From Taenia hydatigena (lineage: Eukaryota; Platyhelminthes; Cestoda; Cyclophyllidea; Taeniidae), in NCBI GenBank assembly GCA_036345935.2, contig JADWOT020000001.1, positions 1,674,001 through 1,738,000 of the forward strand: 64,000 nucleotides of DNA, in the 5' to 3' direction. The position numbers were made by a program, and so were the translations under genes. The stretch's first letter is position 1. The number at the start of each line of letters is the position of its first letter. Shown here one piece after another: positions 48,723-61,500 of the stretch. The notes below the pieces were generated by a model. It ran no database searches. It was not told the DNA's origin and saw only the letters and a list, made by a program, of their open reading frames with translations.

Positions 48723-49848
48723 TCACGCTAACAATAGAGCCATGGAAGTTAGTAGGGCTGCAGTGGTTAAAGCAGCGCAGGTAGATCTACCGGTAGGGGT
48801 AATCGGTGTTGAATTGGCCATTGCAGGTTCCGACGCAGATGGCCACGAAACTGTGATTGTGGGAGTCGTTTCGATTCTCGGAGTTTTTTCTGGCCATTTT
48901 TCCCCTTTAATCAGAAACAACAAATTTGCTTCATAATATGTTTTGACTTCTATATGTCAACGGGCGTGCCTGACGTGAACATCTGCGGTGGATTTCATGG
49001 CAGAGAACACTATGAATGAAGCTACAAAATCATTGCCTTTAAGCGGTACTTCAACTTTTGACAATTGGAACATAAAGAACTCACATTCTTCCTCACTTGG
49101 TGTAGTTATTCCCACTTTATCACTGCAGGCAGTGTGCTTATCGCTATTTGATATGCAAACAAATGCAGAAATGGGTTCGGCTGGCCTCAGGCCTGAAATG
49201 GTGCAATCTTGGGACATGGTGAGTTGAACATCGCCTTTCTGAATATTTTCATATTTCCAAGTAACAGTATAAATAGTGAAAATATCTTTGAGTTTAGATG
49301 GTGGTTTCCAACTCACGCGCACCTTGAAAGGACCGATTACTTCAAGTTTTACATTCTCAGGAGCTCCGTGATCTGAAAAAGTGGAAATGCATGGATATGT
49401 CAGCATTGGTGTAGAAAGGCTGATAAAGCTTTATTCGTCTTAGCGCAAAATGCTCAATTATTAGAATGAGTGGGTAAAAGGTGGCAATGAATCAGCCACT
49501 TCACTTTTTGATGAACTAGGTAGAACGCTAGAAAGTGTAAGGCGATGCAAGGAAATTAAAGGAGTTTACTCAGTGGCACCAAGTCGACTTGACTGCGTCA
49601 AGATGGAATGTAAAATGGCGTGACGCATTACAAGCGGGCTACAGCAGATAAGTAATTTTAGCACTCTTGTCATGCCTGTCGGATGTGCCGAATAATTGCT
49701 AACAAATGCACCAAATCACTTTTGTCAAATGCTTATGACGACGTGTTGATGAAAGCAAAGCATGCGTAGGTGTCTCACCTGCTGCCAGTGTGAAATCGCC
49801 ATGCAGGAATAAAGTTGCCAGCAGTGTGAAGCAGAGCGAAAGGGACAT
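48723..49848 (-). CDS. FnIII-domain, GPI-anchored oncosphere-antigen-like protein D
   Basis: Spliced CDS on the minus strand: exon 1 49848-49779, exon 2 49372-49085, exon 3 48904-48723 (179 aa). The signal peptide (1-23) is identical to B and C. The FnIII domain (24-119) has VSWKPP, YTVTWKYENIQKGDV and TISGLRP, is about 69% identical to B by my count, and has the Cys pair with a 9-residue loop. The stalk (120-179) is short and Thr/Pro-rich and ends ALTTAALLTSMALLLA, a GPI-anchor-type signal with one NST site. Donors are GTGAGA and GTGAGT, acceptors TTTTCAG and ATTAAAG, both introns phase 1. Role as an oncosphere surface or secreted antigen is inferred from architecture. It lies 630 bases outside the giant palindrome. 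Confidence 0.86.
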
Positions 49849-50060
49849 CTCGCCTCTAAAAGTGAAATCAGAACTCGTATGTACAGCTTACACACGTGTG
49901 TTTATAAGCCTGTAGTAAGGGGATGTAAGCCAATGGCATGGCCTACTCCTGACCTACGGAGCAAATGACGCCCTCACACACTCACCGTGGGTTCTCCTGT
50001 AGAGACACCTGATGGCTCACCTTCAAACCTTATGTGTCTTTCTGTGTTAATTGAATGAGC
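49849..50060 (-). promoter_or_regulatory. Putative promoter and 5' flank of gene D
   Basis: The minus strand carries TATAAA (plus 49901-49906), 53 bases before the ATG, and ATTGG further upstream. It matches the IR-3 arms up to CCTACGGAGCAAATGACG. Compared with gene B it lacks about 40 bases between the CTCACCGTGG and TTCTCCTGTAG motifs. Confidence 0.55.
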
Positions 50061-51000
50061 TGCAATATTGTGAGTTGGTGATCTGTCCAGGCTTGCAGGC
50101 AAGTTCATTCAAGCACTACCACTACGACTACAATTGGGGTTGCGGTGATAAAATTGAGTGAGAGCAGAGCCATTAGACGTAATGGTCGCAGGGTGTGGCT
50201 CAATTCTTCGAAAAGGTATCAGTGTAAAAGAAAATCTGGCGATGGTTGAGAAGTGTATTAGCATTCAGTGTAGGCATGCAGGCATTCAGCCAGGAAATGT
50301 CATCTTTTCGTCACTAACCAGTAAGGCTTTATATTTCCTACTGAGCACAACGTCCAAACTATTAAGTCACATTGATCACTTCAAAGTCTCGCGCTACAAC
50401 ATTTTCTCCTTAAAGCACTACGTCATGATGGAATGAAAATAGATGCCGTTCATTGAGCAGGCTCTTTGTTTGACTGTGTGTTCCAATCTCTAGAGGCTGC
50501 GCCTTGGCACTATGCTTCTTGCCTCGTAGACCCTCCGTAGGGCAGTGAACAAAGTGTTCTTCTACGCTACTTCGATTTCTTACCACATCAATGCGCACTG
50601 AGTGCACTAATATCACGAGGCTCTTTTAACTAGGCGTCACAAGTTGCTTGTTGGAAGACAGCGCCAGTAACCAACATCAAATGAATCACGCACCACGGGT
50701 CGCTAAAATGAGCAGTCAGCAATTTTACCTCGCCTTAATAAATGATGAACGCAGACTTCAAATAACTAGCTGCATCTGCACACAAATTAAATTGGCAGAA
50801 AATTTATAAGCGAGATGAAATAGATGCAACATGATGGACAGTGATGTGAAAGCAGAGAGAGGTCAGTAGGTGAACGTGTGAGAAGCCAACGTGGACTCTT
50901 GGGCGTGCGGTGGCGTGGTGTAGACGTGGAGGCTTGGACCATGTGGTGTGTGCACGTAGCATGACGATATAGCAAGTCTAATGATCAAAATGCTTGACTG
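50061..51000 (-). repeat. T block and R1, copy 10
   Basis: 50160-50430 matches the sequence around 18.85-19.05 kb beside IR-2 (AAGGTATCAGTGTAAA..AAATCTGGC.ATGGTTGAGAAG). 50430-51000 is reverse R1 (CACGGGTCGCTAAAATGAG, AACGTGTGAGAAGCC). Confidence 0.6.
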
Positions 51001-51360
51001 CCTTACTTGATGATGCTTAGAGGGCATGAATTTGGCACAATTATCGATTTCTCTAGCCCACTTGTGACAATCAAATGTCTTTGAAGTGTAGAAGCCCTGC
51101 CATGGATATGCCGAACATCTCTGCCGTGTGGTCGGTAAGACGTATGTGATCTCACGGACTAGACACGCCAGCGACACCTGGAGTCAAACGTGTCCATTAA
51201 AATGAACAGCATTGACCAATGAAATGCGCATAACGCGATGCTCAAAAAAACCGAGGTCAATGGAGAACACTGCTAGTAGAAAAGGGGCGAGGAGAGAGGG
51301 AAGGGGAAGGAAGCATTTAAAGTCCACGAGGTAAATGGGGGTGGGTGAGGGTGAGATCAC
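51001..51360 (+). repeat. Block shared with 9.9-10.2 kb
   Basis: Same-strand match through TATGCCGAACATC, GTGATCTCACGGACTAGACA, CGTGTCCATTAAA and ATTGACCAATGAAATGCGCAT. No coding content. Confidence 0.6.
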
Positions 51361-52430
51361 TTAAAATAATCACTGTTAAACGGCAGCAACTGTTCACTTG
51401 TGAATCCCACATCAGCAGCTTGTCGGGTTTGGAAGTCACTTCATCTGGCACTGCTGCCATCGAAGCACTGCTTTTGATGAGTTTCCTTATCTTGCGTCTG
51501 CATAGGCATCTCAAAATCCTGACCACACGGAAGAAAAATCACTGCCACCCGGTGTGGCACCTTTCGCCATTTCGATGGACAGCTTTTTCATATTTTACGC
51601 GTCTGAATAAAATATATAATGGGCGCTTAACCATTACTCCTCTCTTCCCACCACGAGGCTTTACGTTAGAAGAAGAAGAAACATTTGTGCTGAGGGGATC
51701 CTTACACACCCACGCACATATACAGACAGAGGTTGACCACACAGGCTGTGCCATTTATCTTGCAGGTACTTTCAAACCTGCTGCCACAACTCTGCTGCAC
51801 GCATAAGTTCATGCAATATTCACCCACGCTAACCAAAGCAGCATGTACTTGTAAAATATATCCACCTATTGCTGTAAAGAAGCCCCATGGTTAGCTACAA
51901 GTCCGAGGCAAGCAATTTACCGGAGGCATTTACGCCACTTCAAAAAGATGACTGATTCACAAAGCAATTAGGAGTCGTACTTTGCCATTAGGAGGATGAA
52001 TTAGTTGGGTGCTTCCAAAGTTCGATGTGGGATGCACATTGCTGGCAAGTGGACACACCAGCCTCCTATGTGAAGGACTTGAAATGGTAGGACAAATGCC
52101 TCCTTTCCTCTTTTGTCAGCCTTTTTCAATACAAAAGACTTTCACATCACACTGCATGTGCCTATTTCATCGACTTGACATTGAGAACTCCAATTAGGGT
52201 GGGGAAAAAACCTTTGCAGGCTTTTAATCGTGAGACAGAGTCAGAAAGAAATAGAACTTGTCACGTAGTCAACTCCCCCTGCCCAATGTAATTGTAGCAA
52301 TACGACATGTTCCAAAATGACCGGATAGTTGGTGGTGCACACCACAACTCGCGATTCATTGCCTCACGCACTTTCGCGGATTAAATCGGTTGACTTTTGA
52401 TCACTCGTAAGTGATCGGATCATCCATTTT
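51361..52430. other. Unassigned sequence
   Basis: No repeat unit recognised. A 153-codon open frame (51345-51806, plus strand) ends with a His/Thr-rich part (LHTHAHIQTEVDHTG) and has no family signature. I cannot say whether it is an exon. Confidence 0.35.
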
Positions 52431-52870
52431 AACAGAAAATGTCATAGCACATAATCCCATGAGTCACAGCAACATCTGCCAACTTAGAGAGGGGGGGGGG
52501 GAAGGTATAATAAACCAACTATCGAGACCGTCTAAAGTGATGAGAAAGGCACGATTCGCATTAAGTGATGTTTGGCACTGTCTCCGTCTCTGCCAAACGA
52601 ATGCCCTACGGAACGATGATGATGATGATGATGATGATAGAGACTAAATTCCGAAAACTGAAGTTAGTATTCTGAGCGTATTTGGTTGATTTTAATGTAA
52701 TTCAACAAATTAGGTCTCATGAATTAAAATCGTCGTCACTAGAATAGCGAGCCATTAAATGCGCCACCAAAGCAATTCAAATCAATCACTTGAAGTACTG
52801 GGCAGTGAAAAATCGGCATGACTACGTATTGTGGTTCGGAAACAAAGTCTTAACACTAGCTGCAGATTGG
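52431..52870 (+). repeat. Copy of the IR-1 inner segment
   Basis: Matches 12560-12980 through GGCACGATTCGCA, ATTCAACAAATTAGG, AGCAATTCAAATCAATCAC and GAAACAAAGTC. It includes a run of 10 G's near 52491-52501. Confidence 0.65.
52615..52638. repeat. (GAT)8 microsatellite
   Basis: Eight consecutive GAT triplets. Confidence 0.95.
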
Positions 52871-54110
52871 TTTAGGCATCCTGCAGAAGGGCGGTCAAGC
52901 CTGCCGATCAACAATTTCTATTTCACCATAATGCGTGCACACATCACAAGGTCCACACCAAGCCACGTGCACTCACTAGATCCACGTCGGCTTCTCACAC
53001 GTTTACCCACTGACCTCTCTATGCTTTCACATCATTGTTCATTATGCCGCATCTACTTCATCCCACTTCTAATTTCGCCGCCAAATTAATTTGCCTGCAG
53101 ACGTGGTTAGTTATTTGAAGTCTTCATTCATCACTGATTAAGGCGAGGTGAATTTGCTGACTGTAAGTTGTAGCGACTCGTGGTGCGTGATTATTTTGTT
53201 GTCAGTTTTAACGCTGGAATCCAACAAGCAAATTTTAATTCTTATCCCAACAAGGCTCGTAAATGTGGCTAGATCAGCTCGCATTAATGTGGTAAGAATT
53301 TAAAGTGATGTGGAAGAACATACGGTTTACTGCCGTACGGAGAGTCTAAGGGGAATGTGGCATGGTGTGAAGGCCGTGTCGCAAGGCCAAGACGTAGCCT
53401 CTGGAGATTGAACACACGGTCAGAGAGTTATCCTACTAAGCGTTATCCATTTAGTTCCATCAGGACGTAGTCCTTTGGGAATAAATATTACGACGCGAGA
53501 CCCTGAGGCGATCAAAGTGATTCAATGGGTGCGGAATTTTCCCCAGTAGAGAATATGGGCCTTATAGTTTAGTAGCAAAAAGGTGACAATTTTAGGCTAA
53601 GTGGTTGCAAACATACGCTCAGTGTTGATTAACCTCTTAACCGTGGCTAGATATTCTTTAACACCGAAAGCTGATACGAAATTATTGGCGGAATTTGAGA
53701 ACTAGAGCCCGAGATTTTGCCTAAAAGGTAATAAGCAACGCATTCAGCGTTGAGTATGAAGGATAGGTACAAGAATAGAGGCATTTTACCCGGCTAAACA
53801 AAAGACGCAGGTGCAATGGTTTAGGTTTTTATTGTGGGTGAGTGGCTCTAATGATAGCGATTCCGCAATGTGTTCATCATTAGGCAGATTCGAAGTCCAG
53901 GAAGAGTGACCATATCGGTCAACGCGCCTGTGTCAACGTGGCTGTGGGCTAATGCAGACTGGGCTTCGCTGTGTGTGTGAGTGTACGGCTTTTTGGTCTG
54001 CGTCTGAGTTTGACTATCTTTGGGATGCCAATCAGTCACTTGGTTGACTCAATTAAGCGAAATTAATAGTGACCAATTGACATCAGGCTTATAGTGGCTG
54101 TTGCCGCAAT
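52871..54110 (+). repeat. R1, copy 11, followed by T block
   Basis: R1 at 52890-53580 (GTGCACACATCACAAGGTCC, CACTGACCTCTCTATGC, GACTCGTGGTGCGTGATT). T block at 53580-54110 (GAGGCATTTTACCCGGCT, AGGTGCAATGGTTTAGG, ATTGTGGGTGAGTGGC, GACTCAATTAAGCG, GACATCAGGCTT), which also follows R1 at 60.98-61.49 kb. Confidence 0.7.
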
Positions 54111-54355
54111 TAAAGCCCAGGTAATCCACCCACTCACGATATCACAGCTCATTCAAGTGGCACAGAAAGACATAAATGGTGTGAAGGTGAACCATCAAGC
54201 GTCGCTGCAAGAGTTCCATACCATGTGTGGTTCCAAGGTGAGCGTGTGAGGGCGTCATTTGCTTCGTAGGTCGAGAGTAGGTCATTCCATCGGCCTACAT
54301 CTTACTACACGTGTGTGAATTGTACATACGAGTTTTGTATTCTTTTGGAGGACAT
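54111..54355 (+). promoter_or_regulatory. 5' flank of pseudogene E
   Basis: Matches the upstream region of D (AGCTCATTCAAGTGGCACAG) and the promoter side of C (CGTAGGTC, CCATCGGCCTACATC). The TATAAA element of intact genes is missing: the sequence passes from ACTACACG to TGTGTGAATTG. Confidence 0.5.
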
Positions 54356-55529
54356 ATGCCCCTTCCACTCTGCTTCATACCACTGGCAACTTCATTCTTG
54401 CATGGCAATTTCACACTGACAACAGGTAAGATACCCTCGCGTGCTTTTCTTCCATTGACACGCGGATGTAAGCATTTGGCAGACGAGATTTAGTGTACTA
54501 GTTATTAATTGATTGGTATAATCAGCAGGCATAACAAGTGTTTTCCAATAGAAAAATAGCTCCAAAGTGCCAGAAATGACTTATCTGACGCAACTTGTTT
54601 GTACTGCGTCACACCACTTCATATTCTATCTTTACACAATCAAATCGACTTGGTTCCACTGAATAGACTCGTTCACTTCCATGCATTGCCTCATACTCTC
54701 TAGCATTTTATCTGACCCACCAGTAAGCGAAGTAAGAGACGCAGGTCTCTTAAATCACTCCTTGCCTCCTTGCATGCATTTTGTATCCATTTCACCTTAT
54801 TTTGGGGCACGTGAAAGTGCACCGGGATGAAAAAACTCCATTTTTCTTTCAACACTAATGCAGACGTATTTCTGTGTCATTTTGTGCAGACCCAGGAGCT
54901 TCTGAGAATGTGCAACTTGAAATAGTCTCTCCTTCCAGGATGAGCGGGACCCTCAATACCTATGTTGTCAATTGGAAATAAGAATGCGTTTCGTTGAGCG
55001 GTGTCTACCTAACCAAAGCCAAAACCTACACCATCTCGGGTTTGAGGCTTACTAAACCCATTTTTGCATACGTTTGTTCATACGTTAAGGAGGGCGCATC
55101 AAATCGACGTCGATACACTGCCTGCAGTGATAAAGTTCGAACAACTTCACCAGGTAAGGAAGAACGTGAGTTTTTATGCTTTATTTGTCGAGAGCTAAAC
55201 TATTGCCTGAAAGTAAGCGGGACTAATCAAATCAATCCTGCAATGGCACCCGATTATTACTACTACTAAAGTGAATTCACTGCTTCACTTTACAGCATCT
55301 TCTGCCACATCATGCTAAGTAAACGGTTTGTTGACTTGTAGGAGTTGAAGTACATAATAAACTAAATTTTTTCCTTTAAATAAAGAGAAAAAATTGCCGA
55401 TACAACCTACAAGTACCGTAACGACTCCCACAATCACCACGGATAGCACGACTACCCAGCCCACCCTCCACGCCTAAAACCATCACTGGACGATCTGGAT
55501 CTGCTGTTTCGGCTCTAGTGCTTGCATGA
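54356..55529 (+). pseudogene. FnIII antigen pseudogene E
   Basis: The signal exon 54356-54425 is intact with ATG and a GTAAG donor (MPLPLCFIPLATSFLHG...). The FnIII exon starts at 54890 after TTTGTGCAG. It lacks the VSWEPP segment through an internal deletion and has TAA where B and D read TGG AAA TAT GAA. The second half is readable (YTISGLRLTKPIFAYVC and a 15-residue loop to CSDK). The exon end resembles both AGGTAAG and CGTGAGT donors. The tail exon (from about 55396) is shortened and stops early, and ends near 55529 with the ALVLA-like finish. One stop plus deletions make it a recent but probably inactive copy. Loop length groups it with C. Confidence 0.85.
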
Positions 55530-56010
55530 ACTTTCTCGTAAGCCTTTGCAGTTCAGTAATTATTTTACCTACTACGATTGTTGAAGCTCAAGGCTTGCAT
55601 TTGCCACACACGCTATCCATTCCTACAGCAGGTTTCGTTACCCCGCAGAATGGCCAATTCGACAACCATCCCTCAACTGTAGAACAACTGTAGCAAACGA
55701 TAGTTAAAAACAAACGAAATTCTTTGCGTTATTCTCCATTCTCACCGATGTTTTAACGGGTTTTATGGCATGTGCTTGACAAGTAACTGTGCAAATGAAC
55801 AACTTGGTTAGTGAGCTGAAGCGTATGGTAAAGAAGGGATTGAATACTGATTTACAATTATGGGGCCATCTTTGAATCCAGAGGGAGACTTTGTTGTCTA
55901 AAGTGGCGAAAACTTCCGTCTACTTGGCTTCTGGTGGTCGTTTGCTCCTAGTTTTCTAACCATTACGTTAGTGGCACTTCAATTGCGGCAACAGTCACCC
56001 CAAGCAGCAC
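55530..56010 (+). repeat. Downstream flank block after pseudogene E
   Basis: Matches 4434-4890 and 18058-18500: CCGCAGAATGGCCAATT, TTGGTTAGTGAGCTG, TTTGAATCCAGAGGGAG, TTCTGGTGGTCG. It is cut at about 56010, where unit U begins. Confidence 0.7.
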
Positions 56011-59010
56011 GGCATTCTTGAATACCTCTCTCCACGGTGTCCAGAAGGCATGGATTTGGCACTCATCCACCCACAAATGCACTCGTCAATCTACCTCTCC
56101 TTTCCTTACTGTCTCCAACCACCCATTCCTCCATTCGCACTGGCACAACTTGACTAATGCTTGCCAAGCCAGTTGGAGAGTGTTGTCTGCATCACATGTT
56201 TTTTACAAGACACCCATCCATAAGCCAAAACCTAAACATTATACATTCACCTTGAATTGCAGCCTACATTAGGAGCGTATTCCTTGGCCCAGACGTCGAT
56301 TGCTTACATAACTCACTTATTTCCATCCATCCATCCATGCACCTTCCTTTTATTCCTCCATCCGCCCATTCATCTATCCATTCCTCCCATTCAACATTCG
56401 AATACCTCCTTTCCTCTACTTTTTTTTGATGGCTCCATTTGCTTGAGCACAGACTTTTCTTCCGCTAAGCTCTACTGCACCATCCGCAACATCTGCAGAC
56501 AACGTGCGGTCTGATGTGCAAACACTCGTCGAAACGCTGCGCCCACCATCAGATTGGAACCTTTTCTGATGAACAATAATCTCAAATGTCAAGAAGATTA
56601 ATTAAAAGCAGGTAAGTGAGGAGTATGCACCATCCTGCTGCCGTCGTCGTACTCGTCGCTAAGCGGTGTTTGCACGACGGTAGATTAAGTAGGCGGAGGT
56701 ACATATACACTTTGAGGCTGCGAAAGAAGACCGGGAGGGTGACAAAGGATACAAGTTGAAAGAGGGACGCAGGCTCTTTAAATGCACGGAAGTAGATAAA
56801 GTAGAGAGCAGAGAAGACAAGAGAATGGAGGGCTACCAGCGCTTGGGAAGTGGGAAGCGATAAGGGAAGGAGTAGAGGAGGCAAGAAGAAGTGAGGACAT
56901 GGGCTGTTGGGACCCACCATGGAGTCAATAGTGTTTACAACATGTGACAGTCATCGGCCTCTCTGCGGTGTCCTGCAGGTCTAATCTTAACACACTTAGC
57001 ATTTGGCACGCCGAAGAGAGCACAGACGTGGTGCAGATTCATTGCGCTTTGTCTGTCTTGACAGAGGTTTGTCACGTTGTGCAGGCAGTTGCGTGGGCGA
57101 AAGAACAACCATTGTGGATGATCGAAGACTGGATGTCAGTTACGAAGTGCAAAATGGATGAAAAATGCAGAATGGGGACACAAATCAAAATTTATGATGG
57201 GAGAGTAAATGGAAGGCATTTGGATGGAGGGAGGAATGAAGAAAGAAATAGGCGGATGATAGTATGGAAATGGGATGTTTGCTAGGCTGCATGGAATGAG
57301 GGAAAGATGGGGGAGTGTAAAGAGAAAGGAAGCGACTAACATAAAGAAAACGTACGGACGTCCTGACTACTTCACGCCCATCCACCGTGAAGGTCCTATT
57401 TGCATTACAAGCACTATTAGCCTCGAGAGGTCATGTTACTCCTCCGTCCGACACATGTCATCATCTTGCCGATTCCACAAGCAGTGACTTCCTTCCCTAC
57501 GCCACCACTTTACCGCAGTGTGAGAGTTTGGTTGAATTAGTTACTTTCAGCAGCCAACTAAATGCAGGTTCACACTTTAGAGGACGAGATGGTGAGCGTA
57601 CGGGGCATGTGCGTGTGTGTGCATGTGACAGATGACTAAATGCTGGCGACAGCGGATGCTGCTAATCTGGCACGCTTACGGTGAGTTGATTAGCTTTCAA
57701 CCGGTGGCTGTTAGTCCACATATCATTGACGATGACTAATCGTATTTTGGGTGAGCGTGCCAGCAAGAGATCTGTAAGCGGAATCATGGATGAAAACAGC
57801 AAAAAGACGCATTTATATGTAGCGACGTACTCCACAAACATCACGTTCTTTCTGTAGAGAAGATAGGATTACAAAAGCTGCCCCCTACTACGATGTTATT
57901 CTCTAGCATGATTGATCCGCCAACTTGTCACGTGATGTGGGTGGACTGTTAGACTTATCGCAATCAGTTAATGCAGTGCGCCTCAATCTTCCCCTCCCTC
58001 TTAGATCATGAGCGCATGGCTAGCGGTTAATAACTTAACATGCGCACGTCGATTGTAGCGATTCGCCTCTCGACAAAATTTCCCTCACCTCCTTCCTCAT
58101 TCGTTAGCAGCATTGATTGACAAGAAAGTCACTTTCAAGCCTGGAAAAGGAAGACTTAGTAGAGGGAAACAGTGTTGTGCATGTCGTGTTGCCATTTGAA
58201 AACTTAGTGTATGTGAGGGCATAATATTAATAGAGGCAGTGACGTCTTTCGCCTTCATTGATGGGCGAGCCGTGCTACTGAAGTCATTAAGTAGGCACTG
58301 CATCACAAGTCACGAGCTTATGCAGACGTTGTGTTGATGTGCTTTCTGTGGTTTCTTCTTCCGCTGTTTGTGCTAACGGCCATCAGTGGATGCCTACGTC
58401 ATCTGAACTGAATGCCTCATTTCTAATTCTCTCCTAATTGGCGTTAGTTTGGGTGCAGTAATGTGTTTGATTTAAATACGTATAAAACGAATTGAATAAA
58501 GTGTTTGTGTGGGTGGGTCGCACCCAGTGGAGTTGCAAAGCCGCGACATTGAGAGAATTGAGAATGCAATGTGGGCTTCTTTTGTGCAGACTTACACGTG
58601 TCAACTGGGTGAAATTTGAGGGTGGGCACACGCGCCTCCCATCCCAGTAGTGGAGACACTGGTGCATCCCTATTAGTTTGAACGACTCCCACATTACACC
58701 GCTTGTTAACACACTTGAAGTCTGGCTGTGTGTGCGTGTGTGTGTGTATGTGACAGTGGACTAGTCTCCAGATCGCTCTGGGACTCTTGGAGTTTGGGTT
58801 GGAAATAGAGCAGTGCAGACATCTCCGAATATATTTGAGGTTGGACAAGTGGCATTTGCCTTCTTCTTGCTTATGTAACCAGCCATTTGTGCATAAGAGC
58901 AGTGGCTGCATTGACGGTACTTTTGTCATAGGAAAAAGCAGTTGCGCAAAGGCAAGTGGTGACAATATAAATAGTAGTTTTGTGGATCTGAGTCCCACCT
59001 CACTGCAGGT
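56011..59010 (-). repeat. Repeat unit U, most complete copy
   Basis: Order: CATCC section (56011-56500), block with CATCCTGCTGCCGTCG (56520-56950), GCAGACGTGGTGCAGATTC block (57000-57120), GATG section (57140-57330), CACAAGCAGTGACTTCC block (57380-57660), CGCTTACGGTGAGTTGATT block (57670-57960), GATTCGCCTCTCGAC block (58000-58440), and blocks also seen at 20.88-21.5 kb (58440-59010). The same blocks are scrambled at 20.0-23.2 kb. Open frames in it are not supported as genes. Confidence 0.7.
58724..58750. repeat. (GT)n microsatellite
   Basis: TG dinucleotide run with one C interruption, ending TGTATG. Confidence 0.85.
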
Positions 59011-60340
59011 TAGTTAAAATAGTTGCCTCACGGGACTCGCTTTATTGATCATGAGACGCAGCAATTAAAGCACTAGGAAACGTTTAATTCTGACTTGCTA
59101 CCATTGTGTGGTCGTCGCGTACAAGATGTGAGCTGTAATACTTATATTCTTTAAGTGTGCTTCGTAAGTTAGAGGCGGGTAAACAAGTTGAATCTGGTGG
59201 CGGGGCGGCGCGGCGACTTACAAGAGCGTAATCCGTTTCCGTCCTAAATTCTCGTACTAGGCCTTGCTGTACTATCTTCGCCCCGTAATAAAAATGTCGA
59301 AGCGTGTTCCGACTTCTAATAACAGGGGCGACCAGAAGGGAGGGAGAAACCCTCCACATGAGCACCCTCATACTTGGCAGCTTAAGTCTTGATAGCCTCC
59401 TTTTAGGACATTTTGTTATGACCACGAGATGGTGGAATTCAATTAGGCAGACATATGGAGCTGATTTGCTCAGCTCTGCCTGCAAGTGTCAGCACGAGTG
59501 ACGTCTAGAAATGCAATGAGACGTGTCGGTGGCTAGCAGCCGAGTTGGAATCCTCGTCAAACGCAGACTGTTGGTCGCGGCACTGAGATCGAGGCGCCCA
59601 CATGTTCAACCTACTTCTACTACCCTTCCACTCGCATTAAATTATCCGCAAAGTAATCTCCGCATCTTCCAATGCAAGCAATGCAAGCTTAGTGAGTAGC
59701 TTGCATTTGTTCATTTGGGAATACATGGATATCACACCAGCTTAATGTTAAAATGAGTCTTCAATGCTTTAAGCCACCAAAAATTGCAAAACATTTGAAC
59801 AGGTGCATCTCTTTGATGCACTTGTTAAATTGCATTTGGTAAACGTTAACTTCCCAATGCCAAACTACATGTCCATTTAGCCGCCCTAATCTGCTGTGGA
59901 TTTTGGCTCGCTAGGACTCAACTCTACCGTGCAATTTGATTATAGCAAGTAAAAGGGTGGAACCCGAGGTGCAAGGTCATAGTTAAAGAAGTCAATGGGA
60001 TTGGGAGTGTTATTTGGTTTTTACTTTTGGTGTGGGCACTAGCTTTACCATGATAGTTGACTCAGGCATTTTCGTGAAAGGCATAGCTAAAATAATTTGA
60101 CCTTGTGATAGTTAGTGGATTTAATCACTATCAGGTTAACAGATTTGGGGAAAGTGAGGGAGTTGAGTGGTCAGAATTTATTTCGTGCGAGGAATTTTGT
60201 ATTTTGGGTGGAAGCCTGGGTGTCTACTTTCATACCAGATGCTCTCAATCGGTCCTGATGAATCGTTGGCGCGGAATTCACGCTGTCACTGGCACTGATC
60301 ATAGGCGGTTTGGCCAAATTTTACAAACCCGCATAGAAGA
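59011..60340. other. Unassigned sequence with a G+C-rich patch
   Basis: No repeat unit recognised. 59170-59330 is richer in G+C than its surroundings (GGTGGCGGGGCGGCGCGGCG near 59196). A 133-codon minus-strand frame (59485-59084) covers the patch. No domain is recognisable. A degenerate mobile-element fragment is possible but unproven. Confidence 0.35.
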
Positions 60341-61500
60341 CGGTGCATAGCCTTCACACATCACATGGTCCATGTACACACGTCTACATCAACTCCACGA
60401 ACGCACATGAGCCCACGTTGGCTTCCCACACGTTCACCCAGTGACCTCTCCATGCTTTCAAAACAGTCTCTATCGTTACTCATTCTACTTCAAAATTTAT
60501 TTTCCAACTTTGTCTGGATGTGGATGTAGTTGGCGACTTGAAGTCTGCATTCATCACGCATTAAGAGGAGGTGAACTCGCTAACTGCCCATCTTAGCAAC
60601 TCGTGTCGCGTGTTTCCTTTGGTGTCGATTGTTTGTGCTGTCATCCAATAGGCGAATTGTGATGCCTTCGCGAAGTAGCCTATGAAGGTAGTGCGCTCAG
60701 CGTGCATTGATGTTGTGGGAAGGTGAAGTGGTGTGGAGGAACACACTGTTCACTGCCGTACGGAGGGTCTAAGAGGCAAGTGACATGATGCGAATGGAAG
60801 GCGCAGCCTCTAGAGTTTGAACACACAGTAAAACAATGAGCCGGCTCACTATTTGGTATCTGCTTTTATCCCATCAAGACGTAGTCCCTTGGAATTAAAT
60901 GCTGCAGCGCGAGACAATAAGGTGATGCAAGTGGTTCAACGGGTGTAGCATTCTACTCAGTCGAGAATATGGAGACTCATAACTTAGTAACAAGAGGGTG
61001 ACATTTCCTGGCTGAGTGTCTGCCTAGCTAGACTGAATGTTGATTCACTTCTCAATCATTGGCAGGTATCCTTCCACACCGATGCCTACTAGGGAAATCA
61101 TTGGTGGAGGTTGAGGACTTGAACCAGAGATATGGCCTAACAAGGTAATGGAGGAAGCGATTTCCAGCGTTGAGTATTGGAGTAAAGGCAACGGAATGGA
61201 CGCATTTTATCTGGCTGTTTAAAACAAGCAGGTGCAATGGCCTAGGTGTTCATTGTGGGTGAGTAGCCCCAATACTGCCTAGTCATCACCTTGCTCATTA
61301 ATAGGCAGATTCGCGGACCAAGAAGGCTGATCTAGTCAGTCAACTTGCGTGTATCAAACCGCCTGTGGGCCAGAGGAGAGTAGGCTTGAATACCGGGCTT
61401 GGGTCTTAAGCTAAGTGCTTTTCGGTTGACTTAATTATGCGTATTTGCTACTAACCGATTGACATCGAGCTCGGGGTGACTGTTGCTGCAATTAAAATGT
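60341..61500 (+). repeat. R1, copy 12, followed by T block
   Basis: R1 from CACACATCACATGGTCC (60355) to about 60980; T block to 61500 (GCATTTTATCTGGCTG, AGGTGCAATGGCCTAGG, ATTGTGGGTGAGTAGC, GATTGACATCGAGC). Confidence 0.7.

Noticed and set aside
51345..51806. 153-codon plus-strand frame as a gene
   Set aside because: No recognisable domain, and no repeat or family support. Left as unassigned sequence.
59084..59485. 133-codon minus-strand frame as a retrotransposon protein
   Set aside because: No reverse transcriptase, RNase H or integrase motif is readable and no terminal repeats were found.
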